Source: Halothece sp. MAG (GTDB taxonomy: Bacteria > Cyanobacteriota > Cyanobacteriia > Cyanobacteriales > Rubidibacteraceae). Taken from it: DNA of 24,510 bases. Where the stretch lies: NCBI GenBank assembly GCA_018610095.1, contig JAHEOB010000211.1:1-24510 (forward strand), written 5' to 3'. Below the pieces are notes generated by a model, which saw nothing but the letters and a program-made list of their open reading frames with translations, had not been told where the DNA came from and searched no databases. Both the position numbers and the translations under genes were made by a program. Below, one piece after another: positions 7,424 through 14,352 of this stretch (its first letter is position 1; the number at the start of each line of letters is the position of its first letter).

Positions 7424-8248
7424 ATGAGTTCTCAAAAACTGTCTGAAGAAGATAAAAGCGAACTCGTGCGTTTGTACCGTGACGCTGATGAAACAACGGC
7501 AACCCTAGCCCACCGTTTTCAGGTGAGTAGTTCCACCGTTAGCCGTGTCTTAAGAACATCTTTATCTAGTGAGGAATATGACCGTTTGATTCAACAAAAA
7601 CGCCACCTGCGACAACAAAATCGCTTTCAGCAAGAAAATGAGGAACTCTCAAGGAGTGACGCTTATGATGAACCCACTGCTAGTGAATCTAACATGACCC
7701 CAGAACAATCAGAATCCCATAAAAAGGAACAACTAGAGGTTTCCGTTTCCGACGAAAACACTTCTAGCACACCTTCCATCCAAGATCAAGACAATTTGGA
7801 ACAGGTGGATTTCAGCATGATTCATGCCATGTTTGGAGAAGATGTGGGAGAGGATGAGGATTTAGAAGACTCGGATGATGAAGACTGGGAAGAAGAAAAC
7901 GTATCTAGCGATCGCGCTCAGCAAAAACAATCCTCAGAGATCGAAGTCTTACCCCTTTCCCAAGCGAAATTCCCAAAAACTTGTTATTTAGTCATTGATC
8001 GCGGAGCGAATTTAATTACCAAACCCTTAAAAGAATTTAGTGATTTAGGCTCAATTCCCAGTATGGAAACCCAGCAAAAGACACTGCCCATTTTTGATAA
8101 CCATCGCGTGGCACGACGGTTTTCTAACCGTTCTCAGAAAGTCATTAAAGTTCCCGATGGCAAAATGATCAAAAAAACAAGGGAATATTTGGAAGCCAAA
8201 GGCATTAAACGGATTCTAATGGATGGTAAAGTATATAAAATTTCTTGA
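7424..8248 (+). CDS. HTH-domain protein with acidic middle region, function unknown
   Basis: 274 residues in three visible parts. Residues 5-60 form a helix-turn-helix of the Hin/transposase-like type (EDKSELVRLYRD, then TATLAHRFQVSSSTVSRVL), so DNA binding is likely. Residues 65-175 are low-complexity and very acidic, with runs such as DVGEDEDLEDSDDEDWEEE near 141-159; this part is probably disordered. Residues 185-274 look folded (CYLVIDRGANLITKPLKEF, KVIKVPDGKMIKKTREYLEAKGI, ending RILMDGKVYKIS). The C-terminal part looks like a conserved domain I cannot name. The gene is divergent from tRNA-Arg and has no recombinase catalytic domain, so I do not call it a transposase. It may be a regulator or nucleoid-associated protein; this is inference from the layout only. 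Confidence 0.7.
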   Translation: MSSQKLSEEDKSELVRLYRDADETTATLAHRFQVSSSTVSRVLRTSLSSEEYDRLIQQKRHLRQQNRFQQENEELSRSDAYDEPTASESNMTPEQSESHKKEQLEVSVSDENTSSTPSIQDQDNLEQVDFSMIHAMFGEDVGEDEDLEDSDDEDWEEENVSSDRAQQKQSSEIEVLPLSQAKFPKTCYLVIDRGANLITKPLKEFSDLGSIPSMETQQKTLPIFDNHRVARRFSNRSQKVIKVPDGKMIKKTREYLEAKGIKRILMDGKVYKIS

Positions 8249-8456
8249 GCAAACGCTCCGACGCATCCATAGACGACAGCCGAAGGCTTAGTAGCACTTT
8301 TAGGAGGGGCAGCTTGTCCTTGAATATAACTTATGAATCCGTGCGGTAAATGCTTAACACCCTGCAATTTTTTAGAAGCCTTATATAACAAGGAATCTTA
8401 AGGGCAATATCAAGTACCTGAGGTGTTAACTATTAGTCGCACTCCTTAATAAGTGC

Positions 8457-8786
8457 TTACTCTGCGAACATTTCTGCTAATTGGCGAAGTACTTTTTTTT
8501 GCACTTGTTGGCTAATTTGTCCCTGATATTTTACCAATCTTGTTTTATCAACAGTACGAATTTGATCAAGAACAATTTGACCGACTTTCCCTTGAAACGT
8601 ACATACAACTCGCGTTGGATAAGAACGTCCTTTGGTTGTCATGGGAGCCACAATTACTGTGCTAATATGGTGATTAATTTCATTTGGTGAAATAATCACA
8701 CAAGGTCGCGTTTTTTTGATTTCTCTACCAATTGTTGGATTAAGATTCACCAGAAAAATATCGAACCGATTAACTACCACTCCCAT
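8457..8786 (-). CDS. mazF: MazF/PemK-family endoribonuclease toxin
   Basis: About 110 residues of the CcdB/PemK beta-barrel fold. The N-terminal signature FDIFLVNLNPTIGREIKKTRPCVIIS contains the conserved proline and the Arg-Pro-Cys-Val strand. STVIVAPMTTKG then provides the Thr/Ser of the usual MazF active region, and KVGQIVLDQIRTVDKTRL is the conserved central helix/strand. MazF toxins cut single-stranded RNA at short motifs. I chose the ATG at 8786 (MGVVVNRFDIF); another in-frame ATG lies at 8801 and a GTG at 8780. All of these overlap the end of the antitoxin gene, as is common in toxin-antitoxin operons. The cleavage motif cannot be predicted. Confidence 0.92.
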   Translation of the reverse strand: MGVVVNRFDIFLVNLNPTIGREIKKTRPCVIISPNEINHHISTVIVAPMTTKGRSYPTRVVCTFQGKVGQIVLDQIRTVDKTRLVKYQGQISQQVQKKVLRQLAEMFAE

Positions 8787-9040
8787 TCGTCTAAATCCCA
8801 AGAATTCGTTATTTGTTCCATGTCATCACATAGTTGATCGTCTTGGTTTTCCGCCATGGTTGCAAACGCTTCTTCCCAACCATTACGGGGTTCATTAACA
8901 GACCGAATAATAATTTCTCCAGGTTTCGCTTCGATTTCTACTTCCCCATCAATCCCACTTTCATCTAGCAACACTTTAGGAATGCGGAAGCCTTGTGAGT
9001 TACCGATTTTAATACACCGTCCTCTAATCGAATTACTCAT
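8774..9040 (-). CDS. mazE: AbrB/MazE-family antitoxin
   Basis: 88 residues. The N-terminal SpoVT/AbrB swapped-hairpin DNA-binding domain reads IKIGNSQGFRIPKVLLDESGI, with VEIEAKPGEIIIR completing it (to about residue 48). The C-terminal tail is acidic and Trp-rich (DDQLCDDMEQ, ending SWDLDEWEW), as expected for the segment that occupies the MazF active site. It is the first gene of the operon and its stop overlaps the toxin start. Such antitoxins repress their own promoter, and a palindrome covering the likely -10 box lies 20 bp upstream of the start codon. Confidence 0.92.
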   Translation of the reverse strand: MSNSIRGRCIKIGNSQGFRIPKVLLDESGIDGEVEIEAKPGEIIIRSVNEPRNGWEEAFATMAENQDDQLCDDMEQITNSWDLDEWEW

Positions 9041-9059
9041 AGCAACCTGACACTAAAAC

Positions 9060-9078
9060 GTAATAACATTGTACTTAC
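9060..9078 (-). promoter_or_regulatory. Candidate mazEF promoter and palindromic operator
   Basis: A 19-bp imperfect palindrome of form GTAA-nn-ACA-n-TGT-nn-TTAC, with seven of nine arm positions matching. It contains TACAAT (minus strand, 9068-9073), a likely -10 box, with TTCTTG 16 bp further upstream (9090-9095). It sits just upstream of mazE, where AbrB-type antitoxins are expected to bind. The palindrome and boxes are seen; the binding is inferred. Confidence 0.45.
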
Positions 9079-9115
9079 TTTCAAAATAACAAGAAACCAC
9101 TATGAATCGCCCGAT

Positions 9116-9132
9116 GTCTCCCCAAGGGAGAC
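9116..9132. repeat. Perfect 7-bp hairpin upstream of cutA
   Basis: GTCTCCC, a CAA loop and GGGAGAC form a compact stem, followed by GC-rich sequence that can also fold (ACCG/CGGT). It lies in the 194-bp gap between mazE and cutA. It is possibly the end of a degraded dispersed repeat; no function can be assigned. Confidence 0.4.
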
Positions 9133-9234
9133 CGTGCCTTCGGTGCATTGCAATGGTCAAAGTAATCCCGTTTCCTATCATACTGCCTCTTGATTTACGA
9201 TCATTAATGTCGTTGCATTGTGGGATGAGCAATT

Positions 9235-9561
9235 ATGAGTCAACAATATGGGGTGGTTTTAGTCACCGCCGAATCGGAAGAACAAGCCCGCGCGATCGCG
9301 TCAGCATTAGTGAAAGAACACTATGCTGCTTGTGTGAGCATCATGCCCGTTCAATCAGTTTACACTTGGGAAAATGAAGTTCATAATGACCCCGAATGGC
9401 AACTGATCATTAAAACAGATTTAAACCAATTTTCTCAACTGGAAACTCGCATTTGTCAGCTACATTCTTACGATGTTCCCGAAATTATCGCGCTTCCCAT
9501 TCAAGCAGGATTATCTGCTTATCTAAATTGGATTGGCGATATGGTTTCTGCTCAATCTTAA
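9235..9561 (+). CDS. cutA: CutA family divalent-cation tolerance protein
   Basis: 108 residues matching CutA over its whole length. The first strand YGVVLVTAESEEQARAIASAL is followed by AACVSIMPVQSVYTWENEV, with the conserved Cys and Tyr-x-Trp-x-x-Glu, then by WQLIIKTDLNQFSQLETRI. The hallmark HSYDVPEIIALPI comes next, and the end is YLNWIGDMV. CutA forms a very stable trimer with a PII-like fold. In E. coli it was linked to copper tolerance, but its real role is unsettled. It lies 50 bp before pyrG on the same strand, so the two may be cotranscribed. No signal peptide is present, so a cytosolic location is likely. Confidence 0.95.
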   Translation: MSQQYGVVLVTAESEEQARAIASALVKEHYAACVSIMPVQSVYTWENEVHNDPEWQLIIKTDLNQFSQLETRICQLHSYDVPEIIALPIQAGLSAYLNWIGDMVSAQS

Positions 9562-9611
9562 AGTTTTAATGTGGCAAGATAAACAAGGTAGTGCCTAGAT
9601 TATAAAGAGTC

Positions 9612-11300
9612 ATGACTAAGTTTGTTTTCGTCACCGGTGGTGTTGTTTCCAGCATTGGTAAAGGCATTGTTGCAGCAAGTTTAGGACGGCTATTTAAATC
9701 CCGTAACTACTCCGTTTCCATCCTCAAACTTGACCCTTACATTAACGTTGACCCCGGAACCATGAGCCCGTTTCAACATGGGGAAGTCTTTGTCACCAAT
9801 GATGGGGCGGAAACAGACTTAGACTTAGGGCATTATGAACGGTTTACCGACACCTTCATGTCACGGCTTAATAGTGTCACTACGGGAGCAATTTATCAAG
9901 CCGTAATTAATAAAGAACGTCGCGGTGACTATCAAGGGGGAACGGTTCAAGTTATTCCCCATATTACGCAAGAAATTAAAGAGCGCATCCATCGCGTTGC
10001 CCAAAATACCAATCCCGATATTGTCATCACAGAAGTAGGGGGAACGGTAGGCGATATTGAATCCTTACCCTTTTTAGAGGCGATTCGGCAATTTCGGAAA
10101 GAAGTGGGGCGTAATAATGTGCTTTATATGCACGTTACCTTAGTCCCTTGGATTGCCTCTGCTGGAGAAATGAAAACCAAACCCACCCAACATTCTGTCA
10201 AAGAATTACGATCCATTGGCATTCAGCCTGATGTATTAGTCTGTCGCTGCGATCGCGCTCTTAAACCCAATATTAAAGAAAAACTGTCCGAATTTTGCGA
10301 TGTGCCTGCCGAATCCGTTATTACCGCCCGAGATGCCAGCAGTATCTATGAAGTGCCGCTAATTTTAGAACAAGAAGGCTTAGCCCAAGTTGCCCTAGAT
10401 TTAATTAACCTGGAACAACGAAAACCTGACTTACGGGAATGGCAAACTCTGGTGGAAAATATGGCAAGCCCCCAAAAAGGGGTAGAAATCGCAATTGTCG
10501 GCAAATATATTCAACTCAGTGATGCTTATCTTTCCCTAGTGGAAGCCCTTCGTCACAGCGCGATCGCCCTTGGCAGTGAAGTCAAAATCCGTTGGGTGGA
10601 TGCCGAAGAAATTGAACAAGATGGGGCAGACACTTATCTGCAAAATATTAGCGGTTTAATTGTTCCCGGTGGGTTTGGCATTCGTGGCATTGAAGGGAAA
10701 ATTCAAGCGGTGACATATGCCCGAACGGAAAAGATTCCCTTCCTAGGATTATGCTTAGGAATGCACTGTGCGGTAGTAGATTGGGGTCGTAACATTGCCC
10801 AATTAGAACAAGCCAGTAGTGCCGAATTTGATCCCGATACCCCTAATCCCGTGATTAACCTCCTTCCGGAACAACATGATGTCGTTGATTTGGGCGGCAC
10901 CATGCGCTTAGGCTTATATCCTTCTCGCTTAAACGCAGAGAGTCAAGCCTATCAACTCTATCAAGAAGAAGTGATTTACGAACGTCATCGCCATCGCTAC
11001 GAATTTAATAATGCCTATCGCACTCAGTTCCAAAACAGTGGCTATGTCATTGGTGCCACCTCCCCTGATGGGCGGTTAGTAGAAATGATTGAACTTCCCG
11101 ATCATCCCTTTTTCTTGGGAACACAATTCCATCCTGAATTTCGATCGCGCCCCAATTCCCCCCATCCTATCTTCTTAGGGTTTGTGGAAGCAGGTATGAC
11201 AAAATATTCCTTTGAGATTGTTCCCTCGGTTTCCAAAAAAGTCGTACAAGAAATGCAGGTGGGAATGGGAGAAAATGTTCATCCCGAAATTATGAATTAA
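9612..11300 (+). CDS. pyrG: CTP synthase
   Basis: 562 residues, close to the usual length. PyrG makes CTP from UTP, ATP and glutamine, the last step of pyrimidine nucleotide synthesis. The N-terminal synthase domain begins FVFVTGGVVSSIGKG (P-loop, 9-18), then LDPYINVDPGTMSPFQHGEV and GAETDLDLGHYERF for metal, ATP and UTP binding. The C-terminal class I glutaminase domain (from about 290) has PGGFG (352-356), the nucleophile Cys381 in GLCLGM, and His507/Glu509 in FHPEF. All key residues are present. It is preceded by cutA and followed 73 bp later by leuB. Confidence 0.99.
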   Translation: MTKFVFVTGGVVSSIGKGIVAASLGRLFKSRNYSVSILKLDPYINVDPGTMSPFQHGEVFVTNDGAETDLDLGHYERFTDTFMSRLNSVTTGAIYQAVINKERRGDYQGGTVQVIPHITQEIKERIHRVAQNTNPDIVITEVGGTVGDIESLPFLEAIRQFRKEVGRNNVLYMHVTLVPWIASAGEMKTKPTQHSVKELRSIGIQPDVLVCRCDRALKPNIKEKLSEFCDVPAESVITARDASSIYEVPLILEQEGLAQVALDLINLEQRKPDLREWQTLVENMASPQKGVEIAIVGKYIQLSDAYLSLVEALRHSAIALGSEVKIRWVDAEEIEQDGADTYLQNISGLIVPGGFGIRGIEGKIQAVTYARTEKIPFLGLCLGMHCAVVDWGRNIAQLEQASSAEFDPDTPNPVINLLPEQHDVVDLGGTMRLGLYPSRLNAESQAYQLYQEEVIYERHRHRYEFNNAYRTQFQNSGYVIGATSPDGRLVEMIELPDHPFFLGTQFHPEFRSRPNSPHPIFLGFVEAGMTKYSFEIVPSVSKKVVQEMQVGMGENVHPEIMN

Positions 11301-11373
11301 CCTTTTAATCTCATTTTAGGCGCTAATCTTGCTAAGATAACAGCTTAGTTACACTTTTGAAGCAAGTAAGCTA

Positions 11374-12453
11374 ATGACACAAACTTATCAAATCACATTA
11401 TTACCCGGCGATGGCATTGGTCCTGAAATTATTGATGTTACCGTTAAGGTTTTAAAGGAAGTAGGGAAGCAATGCAACTTGACATTTAACTTTTCAAAAG
11501 CCCTAATGGGGGGTGCAGCCATTGATGAAACTGGAGAACCACTTCCTCAGCAAACCCTAGAGACTTGTCGCAACAGTGACGCCGTTTTACTCGCTGCCAT
11601 TGGGGGTTACCAATGGGATCATTTACCCCGAAAGCAACGTCCAGAAACCGGATTATTAGGATTACGGGCGGGATTAGAATTATTTGCTAATTTACGTCCT
11701 GCTAAAATTTTTCCCCAACTGGTAGATGCCTCCACTCTCAAACGGGAGATTGTTGAGGGAGTGGATATCATGGTTGTCCGAGAGTTAACAGGAGGCGTGT
11801 ATTTTGGGCAGCCCAAGGGCATTTTTGCCACCGAAACTGGGGAACAACGAGGCGTCAATACCATGGCTTATACCGATCGCGAAATTGATCGCATTGCCAA
11901 AGTTGCCTTTGAAATTGCCCAGAAACGGAATAAGCAATTATGTTCGGTGGATAAAGCGAATGTGTTAGAAGTGTCTCAATTATGGCGCGATCGCGTAACT
12001 GCCCTCTGTTCCTCTTATCCTGAGATTGAATTATCTCATCTTTATGTTGATAATGCTGCCATGCAATTGGTTCGCGCCCCGAAACAGTTTGACACCATTG
12101 TGACAGGTAATCTGTTTGGGGATATTCTCTCCGATGCTGCTGCCATGTTAACTGGTAGTATTGGCATGTTACCCTCAGCGAGTATGGGAGACGGAAAACC
12201 TGCCCTGTTTGAACCAGTGCATGGTTCAGCCCCTGATATTGCTGGTGAAGATAAAGCCAATCCCCTTGCCCAAGTGTTAAGTGCTGCCATGATGCTTCGT
12301 TATGGCTTAGATGAACCCACTGCAGCGGAAAAAATTGAGCAAGCAGTGTTTCAAGTATTAGATCAAGGCTATCGTACTGGGGATATTATGTCGGAAGGGA
12401 TGACATTACTAGGTTGTCAGCAAATGGGAGATGCCTTAATCGAGGCGTTGTAA
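11374..12453 (+). CDS. leuB: 3-isopropylmalate dehydrogenase
   Basis: 359 residues. LeuB oxidises and decarboxylates 3-isopropylmalate with NAD in leucine synthesis. Visible signatures are LLPGDGIGPEI at the N-terminus, the substrate-binding arginine region (GLLGLRAGLELFANLRPAKI), VVRELTGGVYFG, the lysine in VDKANVLE, and the metal-binding GNLFGDILSDAAAMLTGS. The NAD-binding loop EPVHGSAPDIAGEDKANP has the Asp-Ile-Ala pattern of the NAD-dependent enzymes rather than the isocitrate dehydrogenase pattern. The protein is full length. No other leucine gene is nearby, which is usual for cyanobacteria, where leu genes are scattered. Confidence 0.98.
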   Translation: MTQTYQITLLPGDGIGPEIIDVTVKVLKEVGKQCNLTFNFSKALMGGAAIDETGEPLPQQTLETCRNSDAVLLAAIGGYQWDHLPRKQRPETGLLGLRAGLELFANLRPAKIFPQLVDASTLKREIVEGVDIMVVRELTGGVYFGQPKGIFATETGEQRGVNTMAYTDREIDRIAKVAFEIAQKRNKQLCSVDKANVLEVSQLWRDRVTALCSSYPEIELSHLYVDNAAMQLVRAPKQFDTIVTGNLFGDILSDAAAMLTGSIGMLPSASMGDGKPALFEPVHGSAPDIAGEDKANPLAQVLSAAMMLRYGLDEPTAAEKIEQAVFQVLDQGYRTGDIMSEGMTLLGCQQMGDALIEAL

Positions 12454-12476
12454 CTCGTTCTCAGCTATCCCAAGGA

Positions 12477-13127
12477 TTAATCATGATCACGGTTTAATAA
12501 AATACCTCGCATTCCAATAGCTTTTGCCCCTTCATAGTCGTCTTTATAACTATCACCAATATGCCATGTTTTTTCCGGAGGCACTTGATGTTTGCTAATA
12601 GCGATTTTAAAAATCTCGGGATCAGGTTTAGCAGCCCCCACTTCTGAGGAAATGGTAATACTACTAAAAAACCCTTTCAGATTGAGATGTTTTAAAACCT
12701 CATAGAGACGAGTATCAAAGTTAGAAATAATCCCTAATTCGATGCCTTGTTCCTGCCATTGTTCTAAACAAGGAATTACATCAGAATAAAGTTCCCAAGG
12801 ATTGGATGTTGCAAAGTATTTATAGAGACGATTAAAAAAAACATCAAAGTCTAAAAACTTGTGAATCACACCCACTTGTTGGAATGTGCGTTGGGTTAAC
12901 TTTCGCCACCAGTCAAATTCTTTTTTCGGGATTTGTTCAACAGGCACATCGGGAAACGTTGGCGGTGGCATGGTTTTGAAAACGTTATAAAAGGCAATAT
13001 CTAATTCTTGGGCAGGGGCTAAAACACCAAAACGACGCGCGATCGTGCTATAAATTTCCCCGACACTAGATTTGACACCAAATAAGGTTCCCACCGCATC
13101 TAAAAAAATGACTTTGGGTTTGCTCAT
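12477..13127 (-). CDS. HAD-superfamily hydrolase (REG-2/haloacid-dehalogenase-like)
   Basis: 216 residues of a HAD subfamily IA protein with an alpha-helical C1 cap (about 20-110). Motif I is FLDAVGTLFG; the nucleophile Asp10 is present, but the usual second Asp (+2) is Val. Motif II is GIISNFD, motif III has the Lys in GAAKPDPEIF, and motif IV is HIGDSYKDDYEGA. The DAxGTL form is known from haloacid dehalogenases and the REG-2/HDHD3 group, so ordinary phosphatase activity should not be assumed. The start codon comes 1 bp after the stop of the ndbB-like gene, so the two are surely cotranscribed. The substrate is unknown. Confidence 0.9.
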   Translation of the reverse strand: MSKPKVIFLDAVGTLFGVKSSVGEIYSTIARRFGVLAPAQELDIAFYNVFKTMPPPTFPDVPVEQIPKKEFDWWRKLTQRTFQQVGVIHKFLDFDVFFNRLYKYFATSNPWELYSDVIPCLEQWQEQGIELGIISNFDTRLYEVLKHLNLKGFFSSITISSEVGAAKPDPEIFKIAISKHQVPPEKTWHIGDSYKDDYEGAKAIGMRGILLNRDHD

Positions 13128-13128
13128 G

Positions 13129-14325
13129 CTACAGTTGAGACAATAACTTAGACAAAGGTTGTGTCATCCAATGAGAACCAACCGTTAATTGATGTTCTGG
13201 CGTGGGCATCCGTGACAGATAGGCTAACCGTCGGGCTAAGTAAGCAGCCTTGCCATCCAGTTTGATACCTTCTCCCGTTAAAGTAGCATTATCAGTGCCG
13301 AGAACTAACATTTCCCCCAAATGGTGATATTGGAAAGGCAGTAGCGGTCGCCCGGTTAGTGACGCCCAGATATTCCAAGCACAGAAATCCGATTGTTGAA
13401 ACGCAACTTGCGCCGTTGCCGGAACCAGTTGACCACTGGCATCTTCACAAGCTGCAATGTCTCCCAAAGCAAAAATGGATGACTGATTTTTGACGTTTAA
13501 CGTTGGTTCTACTGTTATTTTACCTTGTTGGTTGTGAGCTAAATCCAAATTTTTAACCCATTCCGATACGGTTGTTCCCACCGTCCAAATCACCAAATCC
13601 ACTGGAATCGAGTCACTTTGTCCTTTATACAAAAGTGTCATTTCCGTTTCAGCGATCGCTTCCACGGTGGTTTCCGTATCAACCCAAATTTGACGATCGT
13701 GCAGGGCTTTTTGGGCAGTTTCTCGATTAAACTCGGGGGAGGCTTTTAAAATCATTTCCCCGCGTTCCACAATTCGGATACGGGCTTTTTCCCCGATGCG
13801 ATCGCGCAATTTACAGGCAATTTCTACGCCACTATAGCCACCACCAACAATGGCAATGCGAATTTTATCGCGATCACTATTTTCTAAATCACGCAGTTTC
13901 TCTTGCAATTGATAGGCATGGTTTAAAGTCTGAAAGGGAAAGGCATAATCAACTGCCCCTGGCACTTTTTCCATGGGAGGTTTTCCCCCCATTGCTAAGA
14001 CGAGCCAATCATAGGTTAAGGCGGTTTCATCGGCTAAGGTTACCTGTTGGGTGGCGACATCAACAGCCCTAATCGTTCCCTGAACAAAATTAATCGAGGT
14101 TTGGGCTAATACTTCGCTAAACGGTGGCGCAATTTCCCAACTTTGTAACTCCCCTGTTAGTAATTCATAGAGTAACGGTTTAAACAAAAAGCGATCGCGC
14201 TGATCCAATAAAGTAATTTCGGGGGTGGGGTAGTTATCCCAAGGTAATTCACTGAGGCGTAAGGCGGTGTAGAGGCCACCAAATCCTCCCCCTAAAATAC
14301 CAATGCGAGGTTTCGATTCACTCAT
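13129..14325 (-). CDS. ndbB: Type II NAD(P)H dehydrogenase, NdbB/NDC1-like
   Basis: 398-residue flavoprotein of the NDH-2 family. The FAD-binding GxGxxG is at 10-15 (GILGGGFGGLYTA), then FLFKPLLYELLTGEL (46-60), which is typical of NDH-2. The NAD(P)-binding GGGYSGVEIA is near 161-170, VDLVIWTVGT at 242-251 and IFALGDIAA near 284-292 (second FAD motif). The C-terminal membrane-anchor part is short. The Synechocystis/plant NdbB/NDC1 group acts on quinones and takes part in phylloquinone synthesis; I assign it there by overall resemblance and moderate confidence. An NDH-2 of another subtype (NdbA/C) remains possible. It lies 27 bp after the PP2C gene and 1 bp before the HAD gene. Confidence 0.82.
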   Translation of the reverse strand: MSESKPRIGILGGGFGGLYTALRLSELPWDNYPTPEITLLDQRDRFLFKPLLYELLTGELQSWEIAPPFSEVLAQTSINFVQGTIRAVDVATQQVTLADETALTYDWLVLAMGGKPPMEKVPGAVDYAFPFQTLNHAYQLQEKLRDLENSDRDKIRIAIVGGGYSGVEIACKLRDRIGEKARIRIVERGEMILKASPEFNRETAQKALHDRQIWVDTETTVEAIAETEMTLLYKGQSDSIPVDLVIWTVGTTVSEWVKNLDLAHNQQGKITVEPTLNVKNQSSIFALGDIAACEDASGQLVPATAQVAFQQSDFCAWNIWASLTGRPLLPFQYHHLGEMLVLGTDNATLTGEGIKLDGKAAYLARRLAYLSRMPTPEHQLTVGSHWMTQPLSKLLSQL

Positions 14326-14352
14326 CTTTCTTTTGCAGTCATCAACCCATTT

